Shown: positions 27,235 to 36,951, counted from the stretch's first letter. The stretch is DNA of 64,000 nt from Bacteroidia bacterium (GCA_027493955.1 JAOSJT010000001.1:3025131-3089130); one strand, 5' to 3'. Numbers and translations are program-made. The notes: a model not told the origin generated them from the sequence alone.

Positions 27235-27648
27235 TCAGGCGTTGACGCTGCTTTCCGCGGCGGGCGCGTCCGTTTCTTCGGGACGTGCAGCGGCGGCGGC
27301 TTCCGCGTCCTTCTGCTCCTGCAGGAAGGCGGCGCGGGCGCGCTTGGCGGCCAGCTCCCGGTGATCGAGGCTGATGGTCAGATAGCGCATCACATTTTCA
27401 TCGAGGGTGAGGAAACGCTCGAGCTTTTCAATAATGCGGCCCTCGGCCTCGAATTCCAGCGAGACGTAATACCCGTTGTGCTTCTTGGCGATGGGATAGG
27501 CGAGGCGGCGGCGACCGATGTGTTCGGTGGAGACCATCTCTCCGCCATTTTTCGTGATCGTGTCTTCCACCATTTTGACGGTGCTTTCGATCTGCGCATC
27601 GTCCATGCCGGGATTGACAATGAACGTGCACTCATAAAATCGCTTCAT
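27235..27648 (-). CDS. rpsF: 30S ribosomal protein S6
   Basis: A 137-residue protein: MKRFYECTFIVNPGMDDAQIES, HIGRRRLAYPIAKKHNGYYVSLEFEA, ENVMRYLTISLD are S6 motifs. The C-terminus is an extended Ala/Glu-rich tail (about residues 110-137). First gene of the rpsF-ssb-rplI run, 43 bp before ssb. Confidence 0.97.
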   Translation of the reverse strand: MKRFYECTFIVNPGMDDAQIESTVKMVEDTITKNGGEMVSTEHIGRRRLAYPIAKKHNGYYVSLEFEAEGRIIEKLERFLTLDENVMRYLTISLDHRELAAKRARAAFLQEQKDAEAAAAARPEETDAPAAESSVNA

Positions 27649-27689
27649 ACGAAACAGAGCCCTTTGGACTGGTGATGAAAAATCGGCCC

Positions 27690-27712
27690 GGCGGCGCTTC
27701 GTACGCCGCCGA
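27690..27712 (-). terminator. Rho-independent terminator after hppA
   Basis: Stem cggcggcg (27690-27697) / cgccgccg (27705-27712). On the minus strand it is followed within a few bases by gattttt. It lies 29 bp beyond the hppA stop. Confidence 0.75.
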
Positions 27713-27740
27713 ACAGGGACTGCAAATTGTTGTGCTCTAC

Positions 27741-29747
27741 TTACTTCGCCAAATATGCGATAAGCGGAGCAATCACTAAAGATACGATGGACATCAATTT
27801 TATCAAAATGTTCATCGAGGGACCGGAAGTGTCCTTGAACGGATCGCCCACGGTGTCACCCACCACGGTGGCTTTATGTACATCGGAATTCTTTCCACCG
27901 AGATTACCGAGTTCCACCCATTTTTTGGCATTATCCCAGGCACCGCCGGAGTTGGCCATGAAGAGCGCCATCAGCACACCGGAGAGCGTCGCTCCCGCGA
28001 GCATGCCGCCCAGCGCTTCCGGACCGAGAAGGAAACCGACGATCACCGGCGAGACGACGGCGACAATACCGGGAAGTATCATTTCGCGCAGCGCCGCTTT
28101 GGTGGAAATATCCACGCAGCGCGCAGTGTCGGGCTTGCCCGTGCCGTCCATCAACCCTTTGATCTCGCGGAACTGGCGGCGGACCTCCTCCACCATGCTG
28201 AACGCGGCTTTGCCTACCGAGGTCATGGTCATTGCCGCGATGGCGAATGGCAAAATTCCACCGAGCATGAGTCCAATCACCGTCGTGTGATCGAGAAGAT
28301 TGATTATGAAACCGGTATTACCGCTCACAGCGATAATCGTGCTCGTGTACGCTGAATACAGTGCCAGCGCCGTGAGAGCCGCCGAACCGATGGCGAAGCC
28401 CTTTCCGATGGCCGCCGTGGTGTTGCCGAGCGAATCCAGCGTGTCCGTGATCTTGCGCACATCCTTGCCAAGCCTGGCCATTTCCGAAATGCCGCCGGCA
28501 TTGTCCGCGATGGGTCCGTAGGCGTCTACCGACATCGTGATACCCACGGTCGCGAGCATACCGACCGCCGCGATGGCGATGCCGTACATTCCGGCCGTCT
28601 CGAAGGAAACGAAAATGGCAATCACGATGAGGAGCACCGCGCCGATAACGCTCTCCATTCCGACCGCGAGACCGGAGATGATGTTCGTGGCGACACCGGT
28701 GCGGCTGGCATTCGCGATCTTTCGTACCGGAGCTCCGCCGGTATAATATTCGGTGACAAACCCGATGAAGAGACCGGCCACAGCTCCCGCGAGTATCGGC
28801 CAGAAATAGTTCATGGGAATGCCCAGCGGACCCAGCGCCACGAAAGCGCCTATAAGGAAAAGGACGATCGCGATGATGGTGGAGTACCGCAGGGCTGCCG
28901 CGGGATTGGACGACGCGTACAGCTTCAGCGAAGCGATGCCAACGAGCGACGACACCAGGCCGATCATGGCAATGACCAGAGGAAGTGACATGTACGCGAT
29001 TCCCATCGCGGTGGAAGCGGCGATGGCCAGCGCGGCAATAATGGATCCGACATAGGATTCGAAAATGTCGGCGCCCATGCCCGCAACGTCACCGACGTTG
29101 TCACCGACATTGTCTGCGATAACGGCGGGGTTGCGCGGATCATCCTCGGGAATGCCCGCTTCCACTTTGCCCACCAGATCGGCGCCGACATCGGCGGCCT
29201 TGGTATAGATACCGCCACCAACGCGCGCGAACAATGCTATGGAACTGGCACCCATGGCAAAGCCGCTCAACGTGCCGACGTCCTGCGGTGCATGGAAAAG
29301 TATAAAGAAAATCCCGACACCGATCAGACCCAGGCTCGCAACCGAAAGTCCCATAACCGAGCCGCCGAAAAACGAAATCATGAGTGCCTTTGCTTGCCCG
29401 GAGGTACGGGCCGCTTCGGAGGTGCGCACGTTGGCGAGTGTGGCGGCCTTCATGCCGATGAAACCCGCAACGACGGAGCACAAGGCACCGGCCACGAACG
29501 CGATGCCGGTGTTCAGACCCAGAAATGATGCCAGCAGAGCAAACACGATGACTACGAAGATCGCGAGAACTTTATACTCGCTACGAAGAAACGCCATGGC
29601 GCCGATCTGAATCTGATGGGCAATGTCTCTCATGGCGTCCGTGCCGTCAGGCTGCCGCTTTATAGCCGCGAAAATGATGAGCGCGATGAGCAAACCGACG
29701 GCTCCGAGCAGCGGCGGCAGCATTCCCAACGTACCGAGTTCATTCAT
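27741..29747 (-). CDS. hppA: Membrane-bound, ion-pumping pyrophosphatase (K+-dependent, probably Na+-type)
   Basis: A 668-residue polytopic protein with about 16 membrane helices. The active-site block [38 protein letters not shown] holds the conserved Asp/Lys set for Mg-pyrophosphate, and a second acidic block lies in [10 protein letters not shown] and near the C-terminus ([22 protein letters not shown]). The segment [21 protein letters not shown] has Ala where K+-independent enzymes have Lys, and matches the Thermotoga-type Na+ pump as I recall it. It hydrolyses PPi to export Na+ (or H+). The ATG overlaps the pth stop by 4 bp. Confidence 0.95.
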   Translation of the reverse strand: MNELGTLGMLPPLLGAVGLLIALIIFAAIKRQPDGTDAMRDIAHQIQIGAMAFLRSEYKVLAIFVVIVFALLASFLGLNTGIAFVAGALCSVVAGFIGMKAATLANVRTSEAARTSGQAKALMISFFGGSVMGLSVASLGLIGVGIFFILFHAPQDVGTLSGFAMGASSIALFARVGGGIYTKAADVGADLVGKVEAGIPEDDPRNPAVIADNVGDNVGDVAGMGADIFESYVGSIIAALAIAASTAMGIAYMSLPLVIAMIGLVSSLVGIASLKLYASSNPAAALRYSTIIAIVLFLIGAFVALGPLGIPMNYFWPILAGAVAGLFIGFVTEYYTGGAPVRKIANASRTGVATNIISGLAVGMESVIGAVLLIVIAIFVSFETAGMYGIAIAAVGMLATVGITMSVDAYGPIADNAGGISEMARLGKDVRKITDTLDSLGNTTAAIGKGFAIGSAALTALALYSAYTSTIIAVSGNTGFIINLLDHTTVIGLMLGGILPFAIAAMTMTSVGKAAFSMVEEVRRQFREIKGLMDGTGKPDTARCVDISTKAALREMILPGIVAVVSPVIVGFLLGPEALGGMLAGATLSGVLMALFMANSGGAWDNAKKWVELGNLGGKNSDVHKATVVGDTVGDPFKDTSGPSMNILIKLMSIVSLVIAPLIAYLAK

Positions 29748-30370
29748 ATCGAATCCTGTTTATTTGGTTGAATGGTGTTATACACGTTCATGGCCCTGTT
29801 CCAGCCGTCGTCCATGATTGCAAGAACGGCGTCCGCCGCCGTCGCGGTCATGGCGTCCACACGCGGGAGTTCATCCGACTCGAACGGATGCAACACGAAA
29901 TCCGCGAGATCCCCAGGCGCGGTGAACAATCCGATGCCGCAACGCAACCGCGCCACTGCATCACTTTCCGTCGTCGTGAGGATGGAGGATAGACCGTTGT
30001 GACCCCCGTCGCTGCCGCGCCGTCGCAGGCGAAGCACGCCCAGAGGAAGGCTCACATCGTCGTACACAACAAGAAGCTCGGAAAAATCAATCCCGAGCGT
30101 TCGATGTAAATTCAGGACAGCGTCGCCGCTGCGATTCATGAACGTCGTCGGTTTGCAGAGCAGCACGCTCCAGTCACCGCGGTTCGCTTCTGCCAACAGA
30201 TACGTCGGGTGAACGGCAAACTTGCGAACGTGCAACACATCCGCAAGTTTGTCGACCACGTGAAATCCGACATTATGCCGCGTCCGCGCGTAGCGTTCTC
30301 CGGGATTGCCCAGCCCTACGACACACAGCCGGCGGCCGGGTTCGATGGGCTGCCCGGATCTGTCGCGCAA
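29744..30370 (-). CDS. pth: Peptidyl-tRNA hydrolase
   Basis: About 208 residues. [25 protein letters not shown] carries the conserved Asn and catalytic His; [24 protein letters not shown] and GGHNGLSSI are further Pth motifs. It frees tRNA from peptidyl-tRNA released early. No ATG or GTG precedes the first motif; TTG 30370 is the only reasonable start and has no clear ribosome-binding site, so it probably relies on coupling to rplY, which ends 17 bp upstream. The stop overlaps the hppA start. Confidence 0.93.
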   Translation of the reverse strand: MRDRSGQPIEPGRRLCVVGLGNPGERYARTRHNVGFHVVDKLADVLHVRKFAVHPTYLLAEANRGDWSVLLCKPTTFMNRSGDAVLNLHRTLGIDFSELLVVYDDVSLPLGVLRLRRRGSDGGHNGLSSILTTTESDAVARLRCGIGLFTAPGDLADFVLHPFESDELPRVDAMTATAADAVLAIMDDGWNRAMNVYNTIQPNKQDSI

Positions 30371-30387
30371 ACGACGAAAGAAACTGA

Positions 30388-31020
30388 TCAGCCCTCTTCT
30401 CCGGCTGACTTGCCGCGTGCAATCACCTCGGGTTCGGTGGAGGTTTCGGCTGCTTCGTCTGTTGCGGCTTCTGCGCGTGCATGACTCACAACGGCAACCA
30501 CCTGTTCGGGATCGTTGAGAATCGTGCCTTTCGGAAGAGTTATCTGTCCGGCGGTGAGAGACTCGCTGCCATGGAGTCCCGACACGTCGACCGTGATATG
30601 CTCCGGAAGCTCACCCGGCAGACATTCGACATCGAGCTTGTGCAGAATGTGCTGCAACACGCCGCCGTCGCGCACGCCGACGGGAGTGCCCTCGAGCACA
30701 ACCGGAACCTCGAATTTCATCTTCTCGCCCATAACCAGGCCGACGAGGTCAATATGCATTATTCTGTCCGTTACCGGATCGAACTGCACCTCACGAAGCA
30801 CACATTTCTCCTTCGTACCGTCGCTCAGAACGAGATTGACGAGATGCGTTTCGGCGGTGTACACGAGCGGTCGAAGATCCAAAGCGACGACTTCGATGGG
30901 GATGTTCTTCTTGTTCTGGAAATAGAAGACGCCGGGAACGCGCCCGCTGCGGCGCGCCTGATTCGAGGCAGAGCGGCCCTTGTAATCGCGGATCGATGCC
31001 TTAAGTGTGATTTCTGCCAC
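30388..31020 (-). CDS. rplY: 50S ribosomal protein L25/general stress protein Ctc
   Basis: I choose GTG 31020, seven bases after AGGAG. The frame open to 31167 overlaps prs and lacks family character. The 210-residue product VAEITLKASIRDYKGRSASNQARRSGRVPGVFY has the L25 domain (about 1-95, IMHIDLVG motif) and the Ctc/TL5 C-terminal beta domain (about 98-185). It ends in an acidic, Ala/Glu-rich tail. It binds 5S rRNA. It lies between prs and pth, the common order. Confidence 0.95.
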   Translation of the reverse strand: MAEITLKASIRDYKGRSASNQARRSGRVPGVFYFQNKKNIPIEVVALDLRPLVYTAETHLVNLVLSDGTKEKCVLREVQFDPVTDRIMHIDLVGLVMGEKMKFEVPVVLEGTPVGVRDGGVLQHILHKLDVECLPGELPEHITVDVSGLHGSESLTAGQITLPKGTILNDPEQVVAVVSHARAEAATDEAAETSTEPEVIARGKSAGEEG

Positions 31021-31066
31021 GAGAAACTCCTGATACCTGTATTGTGTCGTAAATGTATTGCAAAAA

Positions 31067-32008
31067 CTATTTGTCCTTGTCCACGTCGAACAGTGAGCTG
31101 ATAGACTGATGCAGATGCGTCCGCTTGATTGCCTCGGCAAACAACACGGCGACGGACTGCACATCAATCAGGCCTGTTTCTTCCATTTCCTTCCGCAGCG
31201 GAATGGTGTCCGTCACGGAAATACGGCTCACGCCGGAGGCGGAAATTTTCTGCGGTGCCAACCCGGAAAACACCGGATGCGTACAGGCCCCGTACACCGC
31301 CTGGGCGCCGTTGGCTATCAATGCCTTGACGGCATTCGCGAAGGTCCCACCCGTATCGATCATATCATCCACCAGCAGCACATTGCGTCCATCCACCTGT
31401 CCGATGATATTCATCACTTCCGCCTCGTTCGCACGCGGGCGCCGTTTATCAAGCACAACGAGATCCGCCTCCAGGCGCTTGGCAAATGCGCGGGCCATTT
31501 TGATGCCGCCCACATCCGGCGACACCACACTGAGATTCGGCAGGTCGAGATCACGGAAATGCTTGAGCAACACCGCGGACGAGTACAAATGGTCGAACGG
31601 TATGTCAAAGAACCCCTGAATCTGCGGGGCGTGCAAATCCATGGAGATCACACGGTCCGCACCCGCGCTGGTGATCAGGTTCGCGACAAGCTTGGCGGTG
31701 ATAGCCACACGGGGCTGATCCTTCCTGTCCTGACGCGCATAACCGAAGTACGGAATCACGGCAGTGACCCGCCGGGCCGACGCCCGCTTCGCGGCATCGA
31801 TCATGATCAGCAGTTCGAGCAGGTTCTCCGCGGGCGGATTGGTGCTCTGTATGATGAATACATCCCTGCCGCGGATGTTTTCGCGATATTTGACCCAGAT
31901 TTCACCGTCACTGAAGGTCTGGATTTCGCATACACCGACCGGCTCGCCGAGCTGCGATGCTATCGCCTCCGCGAGAACGGTATTGGAGCGTCCGCTGAAA
32001 ACCAACAT
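31067..32008 (-). CDS. prs: Ribose-phosphate pyrophosphokinase
   Basis: A 313-residue enzyme making PRPP from ribose 5-phosphate and ATP. MLVFSGRSNTVLAEAIASQLG is the N-terminal motif; TFSDGEIWVKYRENIRG, YFGYARQDRK, DLHAPQIQGFFDIPFDHL and the PRPP loop LLVDDMIDTGGT are all present. It supplies PRPP for nucleotide, His and Trp synthesis. It precedes rplY by 46 bp and follows tRNA-Gln by about 40 bp on the same strand, so tRNA and prs may share a transcript. Confidence 0.97.
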   Translation of the reverse strand: MLVFSGRSNTVLAEAIASQLGEPVGVCEIQTFSDGEIWVKYRENIRGRDVFIIQSTNPPAENLLELLIMIDAAKRASARRVTAVIPYFGYARQDRKDQPRVAITAKLVANLITSAGADRVISMDLHAPQIQGFFDIPFDHLYSSAVLLKHFRDLDLPNLSVVSPDVGGIKMARAFAKRLEADLVVLDKRRPRANEAEVMNIIGQVDGRNVLLVDDMIDTGGTFANAVKALIANGAQAVYGACTHPVFSGLAPQKISASGVSRISVTDTIPLRKEMEETGLIDVQSVAVLFAEAIKRTHLHQSISSLFDVDKDK

Positions 32009-32048
32009 GTTTGCGCCTCGTGTTCGGGGTCACCTGGTTCGTCGTCAG

Positions 32049-32120
32049 CTGGGGCGGCAGGATTCGAACCTGCGAATGTCGGCTCCAAAGGCCGATGCCT
32101 TACCACTTGGCGACGCCCCA
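32049..32120 (-). tRNA. tRNA-Gln (anticodon TTG)
   Basis: Acceptor tggggcg / cgcccca with discriminator G, D-arm gcc-aagtggtaa-ggc, anticodon stem tcggc/gccga around loop ctttgga (anticodon TTG), T-arm gcagg-ttcgaat-cctgc. The terminal CCA is not encoded. It lies upstream of prs on the same strand. Confidence 0.96.
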
Positions 32121-32350
32121 ACGTACTGCAAGATTATTCCATTTTGCAGTAGTTGGCAAATATACCAAACACACCCGTGCGAATCAACTGTCCTGCGCAA
32201 CCCGTCGCGAACAGCATGAAATCAGGCCCGCGCAAGGATATTTCCGTATGCGTGTGAGGAAATTTTCACGCGAAAACCGTCATTCGTCTCACATCCGCGG
32301 AAAGTTATCAACGGCGCTTTCGGCCGTCGTTCATCATCTTCAACCGGCTT

Positions 32351-33052
32351 TCACGTGCCGGATTTGAGTCGTTCGGCGAGCTTTCTCGGCAGTCCGGTTT
32401 TCAGTATCGCATGCATGGCGGCGGCGACGTCGTATTCGACCCGTATATGCATGAATGTTCCGGCCACACTGTCGAGCACGCCGTAACAGGCACGCCAGTC
32501 TCCGTCGCGCGGTTGACCGACGCTGCCCACATTGATCAAAAATCGGGACACGGTATCATATTCCCTTACGTCCGGATCGAGGGGATAGACACCGGGTACA
32601 TGCGAGTGGCCAATGAAGCATAATCGCTCGTGGAAGTAGCGGGCATACCGCCGTGCTTCCATTCCGCCGAACACATATTCCCACTGCTCGGGTACCCGCG
32701 GCGCCGCATGCACGAACAGCATGTCGTCTTTCGAATACCGATATGGCAATGTTGAAAGCCAGCGCAGATCATCCTCACCGAGTCTGCTGGACGTCCAGAG
32801 CAGCGCTTCGAGCGCGGCAGGGCTGAAAAACGATCTGTTGGCGGCGGATAGCACTCCCGCGTCATGATTCCCGAGCACCGCGGCGGAAACGCGCTCCCGT
32901 AAAAGCCGCACGCACGCGGCCGGTTCGGCACCGTACCCGACGATGTCACCCAGGCAGATGATACGGTCCACCTGTCTGCGGTCCATATCATCGAATACGC
33001 TCCTGAGCGCCTCGAGATTGCTGTGAATGTCGGACAATATTGCAAGTCGCAC
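32351..33052 (-). CDS. Metallophosphoesterase (YfcE/MJ0936-like)
   Basis: A 233-residue protein from GTG 33052; longer frames upstream lack family sequence. Calcineurin-like metal motifs are in order: LAILSDIHSN, ICLGDIVGYG, LGNHDAG, FVHAAPR, and FIGHSHVPG. Such enzymes bind two metal ions and hydrolyse phosphomono- or diesters; the substrate cannot be read from sequence. It is cytoplasmic, without a signal peptide. It is divergent from the LptA-like gene (237 bp apart) and upstream of tRNA-Gln. Confidence 0.9.
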   Translation of the reverse strand: MRLAILSDIHSNLEALRSVFDDMDRRQVDRIICLGDIVGYGAEPAACVRLLRERVSAAVLGNHDAGVLSAANRSFFSPAALEALLWTSSRLGEDDLRWLSTLPYRYSKDDMLFVHAAPRVPEQWEYVFGGMEARRYARYFHERLCFIGHSHVPGVYPLDPDVREYDTVSRFLINVGSVGQPRDGDWRACYGVLDSVAGTFMHIRVEYDVAAAMHAILKTGLPRKLAERLKSGT

Positions 33053-33289
33053 GATGCCGGTACAGCTGTGGTGCGTGAAAGCTAGGCAGTACCATCGCCA
33101 AAAACAAGCGCTGCATGCGCATCGGGCACGAACAAGCATCGAGCACGAACGCCGTAATCTTTCTACTATTGACGCATGGAATCCCATCGTGTGTCATCCC
33201 TCGTGTCCGGCGTTGCCGTGGTAACAGGAGAGCTCTTTCCACCGGCGTATACCAGTGTACTCTCATGTCATTCCCTCGTATCTTGCAGG

Positions 33290-34612
33290 ATGATTGTGTT
33301 TCGATCCATCCCGTTCGCTCTCGCACTGCTGCTGCCTTTTACAGTGCTCGCACAGGAGAGCTCCATTCTCCGCGTCCTCCAGGCCGATCGCCTCGAAGTG
33401 CGCACGGTTGGTGACGTCGAGCTGCGCGAATTGGTCGGCAGCGTACGCTTGCAGCAGGATAATGTGCACATCTCTTGCGACCGTGCCACGCAAAATCTCA
33501 CGCGCAACACCGTCTCGCTCTTCGGCAACGTTGTCATACGTCAGGATACACTGCTTTTGCGCACGAACAGTGGCAGCTACGACGCGAATACGAAGATCGC
33601 GCGATCCTACGAAGGAGTACATCTCTACGACGGGCACGTCACCCTCAGCGCGGCCATCGGCAGCTATGCGACGAGTACGCGCATCGCGGATTTTCTGAAC
33701 AACGTCACCATCGACGACACGGCCGCTACCATACACGCGGGGGCAGTGACCTACGACAGACGCGGCGGCCTTATGGTTGCTACACGGAAGGTACGCATCC
33801 GTTTCAAGGATGAGGAATCTCTGATCACCGCTGATTCCGTGCGGCATTACCCCGACGAAAAACGTTCGCAGTTTTTTCTCGATCCTGTCCTCTGGCAAAT
33901 CGACACCAGCTATGTGCGGCGCGACGCGACGGGCGGCATTGATTCGCTCGCGCTCGACACGCTGAACATCGCGGCAGACCGCATGGAAGCGCTGCGAGAT
34001 TCCACGAACCGCTTCCTCACCGAAGGGAACGTGCGCATGGTGCGCGGCGGTTTCTCCGCCCGCGGTGGCAGCGCGCTCTTCCTTCGTTCGGACAGTCTCA
34101 TCATCCTGCGCGCGTCTCCCGTACTCTGGTACGACGAGAATCAACTCACCGGCGATTCGGTCGCCGCCCGCATTGCCGACGGCGAGCTGCGCCATCTTCA
34201 TGTGCTGGGAAACGCGTTCAGCATTTCGCGCAGCAAGCCCGCGGAGCAGGATACGCTGTATCCGCCTGATCGTTTTGATCAGACAACAGGCAAAGAGATA
34301 CAGATGTTTTTTGAAAACGACAAACCGCGTCATATCCGCATCGAGGGGTCGGCCATCAGTCTGTATTATCTTTTTGACGAAGGCGCGCTCAACGGGGTGC
34401 GGCGCGAGAGCGGTGATTTGATCCTCCTCGATTTCGTCGAGGGTGATGCGAAATCCATACGCACCATCGGCGGCGTGGAAGGGACATACTACCCCGAAAA
34501 ATACGTCACCGGCGTCGAGAGCAGCTACAACCTCGAAGGCTTCGTCTGGCGCGAAGACCGGCCGGTGCTGCTGAAGATGCCGGAGGATGCCACCGCAAGC
34601 GACGCACCATGA
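33290..34612 (+). CDS. OstA/LptA-like periplasmic protein
   Basis: A 440-residue protein; ATG 33290 leads into a signal peptide (MIVFRSIPFALALLLPFTVLAQ). The mature protein is made of repeated beta-strand units of the OstA/LptA type: LVGSVRLQQDNVHISCDRA, LFGNVVIRQDTLLLRTNSG, YEGVHLYDGHVTLSAAIGSY, EGNVRMVRGGFSARGGSALF. This is the OstA-like pattern found in FCB bacteria in place of a short LptA. It probably forms a lipid-binding beta-jellyroll bridge carrying lipopolysaccharide to the outer membrane. It is longer than enterobacterial LptA (about 180 residues), so it may combine LptA-like and other segments. No other lpt gene is nearby. Confidence 0.85.
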   Translation: MIVFRSIPFALALLLPFTVLAQESSILRVLQADRLEVRTVGDVELRELVGSVRLQQDNVHISCDRATQNLTRNTVSLFGNVVIRQDTLLLRTNSGSYDANTKIARSYEGVHLYDGHVTLSAAIGSYATSTRIADFLNNVTIDDTAATIHAGAVTYDRRGGLMVATRKVRIRFKDEESLITADSVRHYPDEKRSQFFLDPVLWQIDTSYVRRDATGGIDSLALDTLNIAADRMEALRDSTNRFLTEGNVRMVRGGFSARGGSALFLRSDSLIILRASPVLWYDENQLTGDSVAARIADGELRHLHVLGNAFSISRSKPAEQDTLYPPDRFDQTTGKEIQMFFENDKPRHIRIEGSAISLYYLFDEGALNGVRRESGDLILLDFVEGDAKSIRTIGGVEGTYYPEKYVTGVESSYNLEGFVWREDRPVLLKMPEDATASDAP

Positions 34613-34704
34613 TGTCGCGGCGAGGGTTTGCGCCATGGCGCAACTTTTGACCTGACAATTTCGTACCCCGATGCAAATCTTCATTTTTACACGGAGGTGC
34701 AGCT

Positions 34705-35163
34705 ATGAAATCCCGTCTCTACCGATCTCGTAACGGCAAAATGATCGGGGGGGTCTGCACCGGACTTGCGGACTACTTCGGCATCGATCCCGTTCTCATC
34801 CGTCTGCTCTTCATCGTGCTCCTGTTCTTCAACGGCATCGGACTGCTCGCCTATATCATCCTCTGGATCGTCGTACCCTGGCAACCCGAGTATATTGCGG
34901 CGCCCACGGCATCTGTGGCGGAAGAGGCGGAAGCGGAATTCTCCGCTGCTGAAGGAACAGGCCGACCGACTCCGAAAGAGAATGGCAAGGGGCATACAGC
35001 CACCGGTTATTTACTTATCGGTATCGGTGTACTCTTTCTGTTCAACAACTTCCTGCCCGGATTTTCCTTCAGCGATTACTGGCCGCTGCTGCTCATCGCG
35101 CTCGGTATCGGCATACTCTGGAACGCAACCCCACGTCATACAGTCAACGAGGTGGAATCATGA
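34705..35163 (+). CDS. PspC-domain membrane protein
   Basis: A 152-residue protein. Residues 1-60 are a PspC domain: RLYRSRNGKMIGGVCTGLADYFGIDP then LLFIVLLFFNGIGLLAYIILWIVVP. A polar linker (about 62-98) precedes two more membrane helices (GYLLIGIGVLFLFNNFLPGF, YWPLLLIALGIGILWN) that resemble the DUF5668/LiaF-type helices of the next gene. PspC proteins take part in envelope stress sensing. The stop overlaps the next ATG (ATGA), so the two proteins probably work together. Confidence 0.92.
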   Translation: MKSRLYRSRNGKMIGGVCTGLADYFGIDPVLIRLLFIVLLFFNGIGLLAYIILWIVVPWQPEYIAAPTASVAEEAEAEFSAAEGTGRPTPKENGKGHTATGYLLIGIGVLFLFNNFLPGFSFSDYWPLLLIALGIGILWNATPRHTVNEVES

Positions 35164-36095
35164 AATCCGGCAGAGTATTTTGGGGCGCCTTCTTCGTCAT
35201 TCTCGGACTCCTGGGAATTCTGAACAACTTCTTCGGTATCGGCATTTGCTGGGGAACGCTGTGGAAGCTGTGGCCGCTTCTTCTCGTCTTCCTCGGTATC
35301 AGTGTGTTTCTGAAGGACACCAAACTCAAGTGGATAATCGTCGCCTCCATTGGACTGCTGACCGGGGTGGTGCTGTTTTCCTCCATTCAGCATGGCTGTG
35401 ACAGTGTGCATCGCATCGTCGAACACAATTTTGACGACGACGACAGCAGCACGACTATTACGCAGACGCTTATCGAAAGCTGGTCCGACCCCACGGCGAC
35501 GTCCGTATTCCGTTTCGAGGGAGGAGCCGGGCGCTTCGTCATGGAGGATACGACCGCCGATTACGTGAGCGTCGATGTCAACTCGAGTATCAGCGCCTAC
35601 CTGCTGCGCAGAGAGCGCATCGAGGGCCGTGATCATTTTTACGTCGGGATGGAAGAATCCTCCGTGAAATGGGAAGGAGGAACGGCGAAGAACCGCGTCA
35701 GCATGCGCCTCAATCCCACGCCGCTATGGGATGTGTTCGTCGAGGCGGGTGCGGCCAAGCTGAAATTCGATCTCACACCCTACCGAATCCGTACACTCTC
35801 TCTGGAGGCCGGTGCTGCAGATATCGAAGTCCGTCTTGGTGGCCGGAGCGATACCACCGATGTCCGCGTCGAGACCGGCGCTTCCAGTGTCAAACTCCTC
35901 ATCCCGGAAGAAGCCGCCTGTGAGCTCCGCACGGAGTCCGCGCTGTCCTCGAAGAATTTCGAGGGCTTCGATAAGGTGAATTCCGGGCTGTATCGGACAT
36001 CCAATTTTGATCAGGCGCGGCAGCGTATCAGCATACGCATCGAGTCCGGCCTTTCTTCATTGAGCGTCAAGCGCATCAAGGGCGGCGAGTGGTGA
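35160..36095 (+). CDS. LiaF-like membrane protein with toastrack-type beta domain
   Basis: A 311-residue protein. N-terminal membrane helices (about 5-80) have the pattern GAFFVILGLLGILNNFFG, WKLWPLLLVFLGISVFL of LiaF/DUF5668 proteins. The C-terminal domain (about 115-308) repeats beta-strand pairs such as FRFEGGAGRFVMED, VFVEAGAAKLKFDL, LSLEAGAADIEVRLGG and RVETGASSVKLLIPE, a toastrack/DUF4097-like right-handed beta array. Families of this kind regulate envelope stress responses. Coupled to the PspC gene and ended by a strong hairpin at 36146. Confidence 0.88.
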   Translation: MKSGRVFWGAFFVILGLLGILNNFFGIGICWGTLWKLWPLLLVFLGISVFLKDTKLKWIIVASIGLLTGVVLFSSIQHGCDSVHRIVEHNFDDDDSSTTITQTLIESWSDPTATSVFRFEGGAGRFVMEDTTADYVSVDVNSSISAYLLRRERIEGRDHFYVGMEESSVKWEGGTAKNRVSMRLNPTPLWDVFVEAGAAKLKFDLTPYRIRTLSLEAGAADIEVRLGGRSDTTDVRVETGASSVKLLIPEEAACELRTESALSSKNFEGFDKVNSGLYRTSNFDQARQRISIRIESGLSSLSVKRIKGGEW

Positions 36096-36145
36096 GCGGC
36101 GTGCGTCCGGGTACCGACAACCTTCCGTACATCTGTCAGTAATGC

Positions 36146-36172
36146 AAAACGGGACGCGCTGCGTCCCGTTTT
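36146..36172. terminator. Bidirectional terminator
   Basis: A 12-bp perfect stem aaaacgggacgc (36146-36157) / gcgtcccgtttt (36161-36172) with a three-base loop. T-runs or A-runs flank both sides, serving the PspC/LiaF operon on plus and the RidA-cytochrome operon on minus. Confidence 0.92.
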
Positions 36173-36199
36173 CATATCGTTCGCCTGCGAAAGAACAGA

Positions 36200-36565
36200 T
36201 CAACGCAGGGAAAGTACATACATCGCAAGTTTCCTGCGATCTTCGATAGGGAGATAGCTGTATTTCGGCATCAGGGCACCATACCCTTCGGCCCGCTCGC
36301 GAAGACGTTCGTCCCGCTGCACAGCGGCGTCGGGATCGTTGAGGTACTCCGCGAGCGATTCCACCGTGTAGTACTCCGCCAAATCCTTGAGAGCCGGTCC
36401 GGCCACGCCGCCCTCGCCTTCGGGGCCATGACAGGTGACACAGTTTTTACTGATGAAGAGTGCGGCACCTTCCTGCACATCCTTGGGCTGCGAGTCGGTA
36501 TTGGAATTGCACGCACATGCGAACGAGAGCGTCAGCATGCCTATGAAGAGCAGGCGCGGCGTCAT
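36200..36565 (-). CDS. Small c-type cytochrome lipoprotein
   Basis: I place the start at ATG 36565, overlapping the ridA stop; the longer open frame is an artefact of overlap. The 121-residue protein has a signal with lipobox-like LSFACAC, a haem motif CVTCH (about residues 49-53) followed by GPEGEGGVAGPAL, and a probable Met ligand in YGALMPKYSYLPIEDRRKLAMYVLSL. It is a class I cytochrome c of cytochrome cbb3/c6-like size, probably attached to a membrane and carrying electrons in the periplasm. Confidence 0.9.
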   Translation of the reverse strand: MTPRLLFIGMLTLSFACACNSNTDSQPKDVQEGAALFISKNCVTCHGPEGEGGVAGPALKDLAEYYTVESLAEYLNDPDAAVQRDERLRERAEGYGALMPKYSYLPIEDRRKLAMYVLSLR

Positions 36566-36951
36566 GGCTTCACGGCGATGCAACTGATTTCCACGATGCC
36601 GTCTTTCGGAAGCCGGGCGACCTGAATGGCAGCGCGCGATGGAGGATTTTCGCTGAAGTATTGCGCATACACCTCGTTCATCGCGACAAAGTCGTTCATG
36701 TCTTTGAGATACACGGTGCAGGCGGTGACGTCCGCCAAAGACGCGCCCGCGGCCTCGAGTATCGCAGTCATATTTTTCAACACCTGATGCGTCTGCTCGC
36801 GCACGCCGCCTGCAACGAATTCGCCTGTCGCGGGATCGAAGCCGAGCTGACCAGAAACAAAAATCAAGGATCCGGCGATATTCGCCTGGCTGTAGGGACC
36901 GATGGCCTTGGGGGCTTTGTCGGTATGCACTATTTCTCTGTGATGACTCAT
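36562..36951 (-). CDS. ridA: RidA family enamine/imine deaminase
   Basis: A 129-residue protein with the RidA/YjgF signatures IGPYSQANIAGSLIFVSGQLGFDPATGEFV, CTVYLKDMNDFVAMNEVYAQYF, PPSRAAIQVARLPKDGIVEISCIAV. The conserved Arg in PSRAAIQV and the Glu near the end are present. It hydrolyses reactive 2-aminoacrylate-type intermediates. The start at ATG 36951 has no clear ribosome-binding site. The stop overlaps the cytochrome start by 4 bp. Confidence 0.95.
   Translation of the reverse strand: MSHHREIVHTDKAPKAIGPYSQANIAGSLIFVSGQLGFDPATGEFVAGGVREQTHQVLKNMTAILEAAGASLADVTACTVYLKDMNDFVAMNEVYAQYFSENPPSRAAIQVARLPKDGIVEISCIAVKP

Noticed and set aside
33263-34684. 473-codon frame opposite the LptA-like gene
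   Set aside because: Shadow of a well-supported gene; the composition is Arg/Val/His-rich without pattern.
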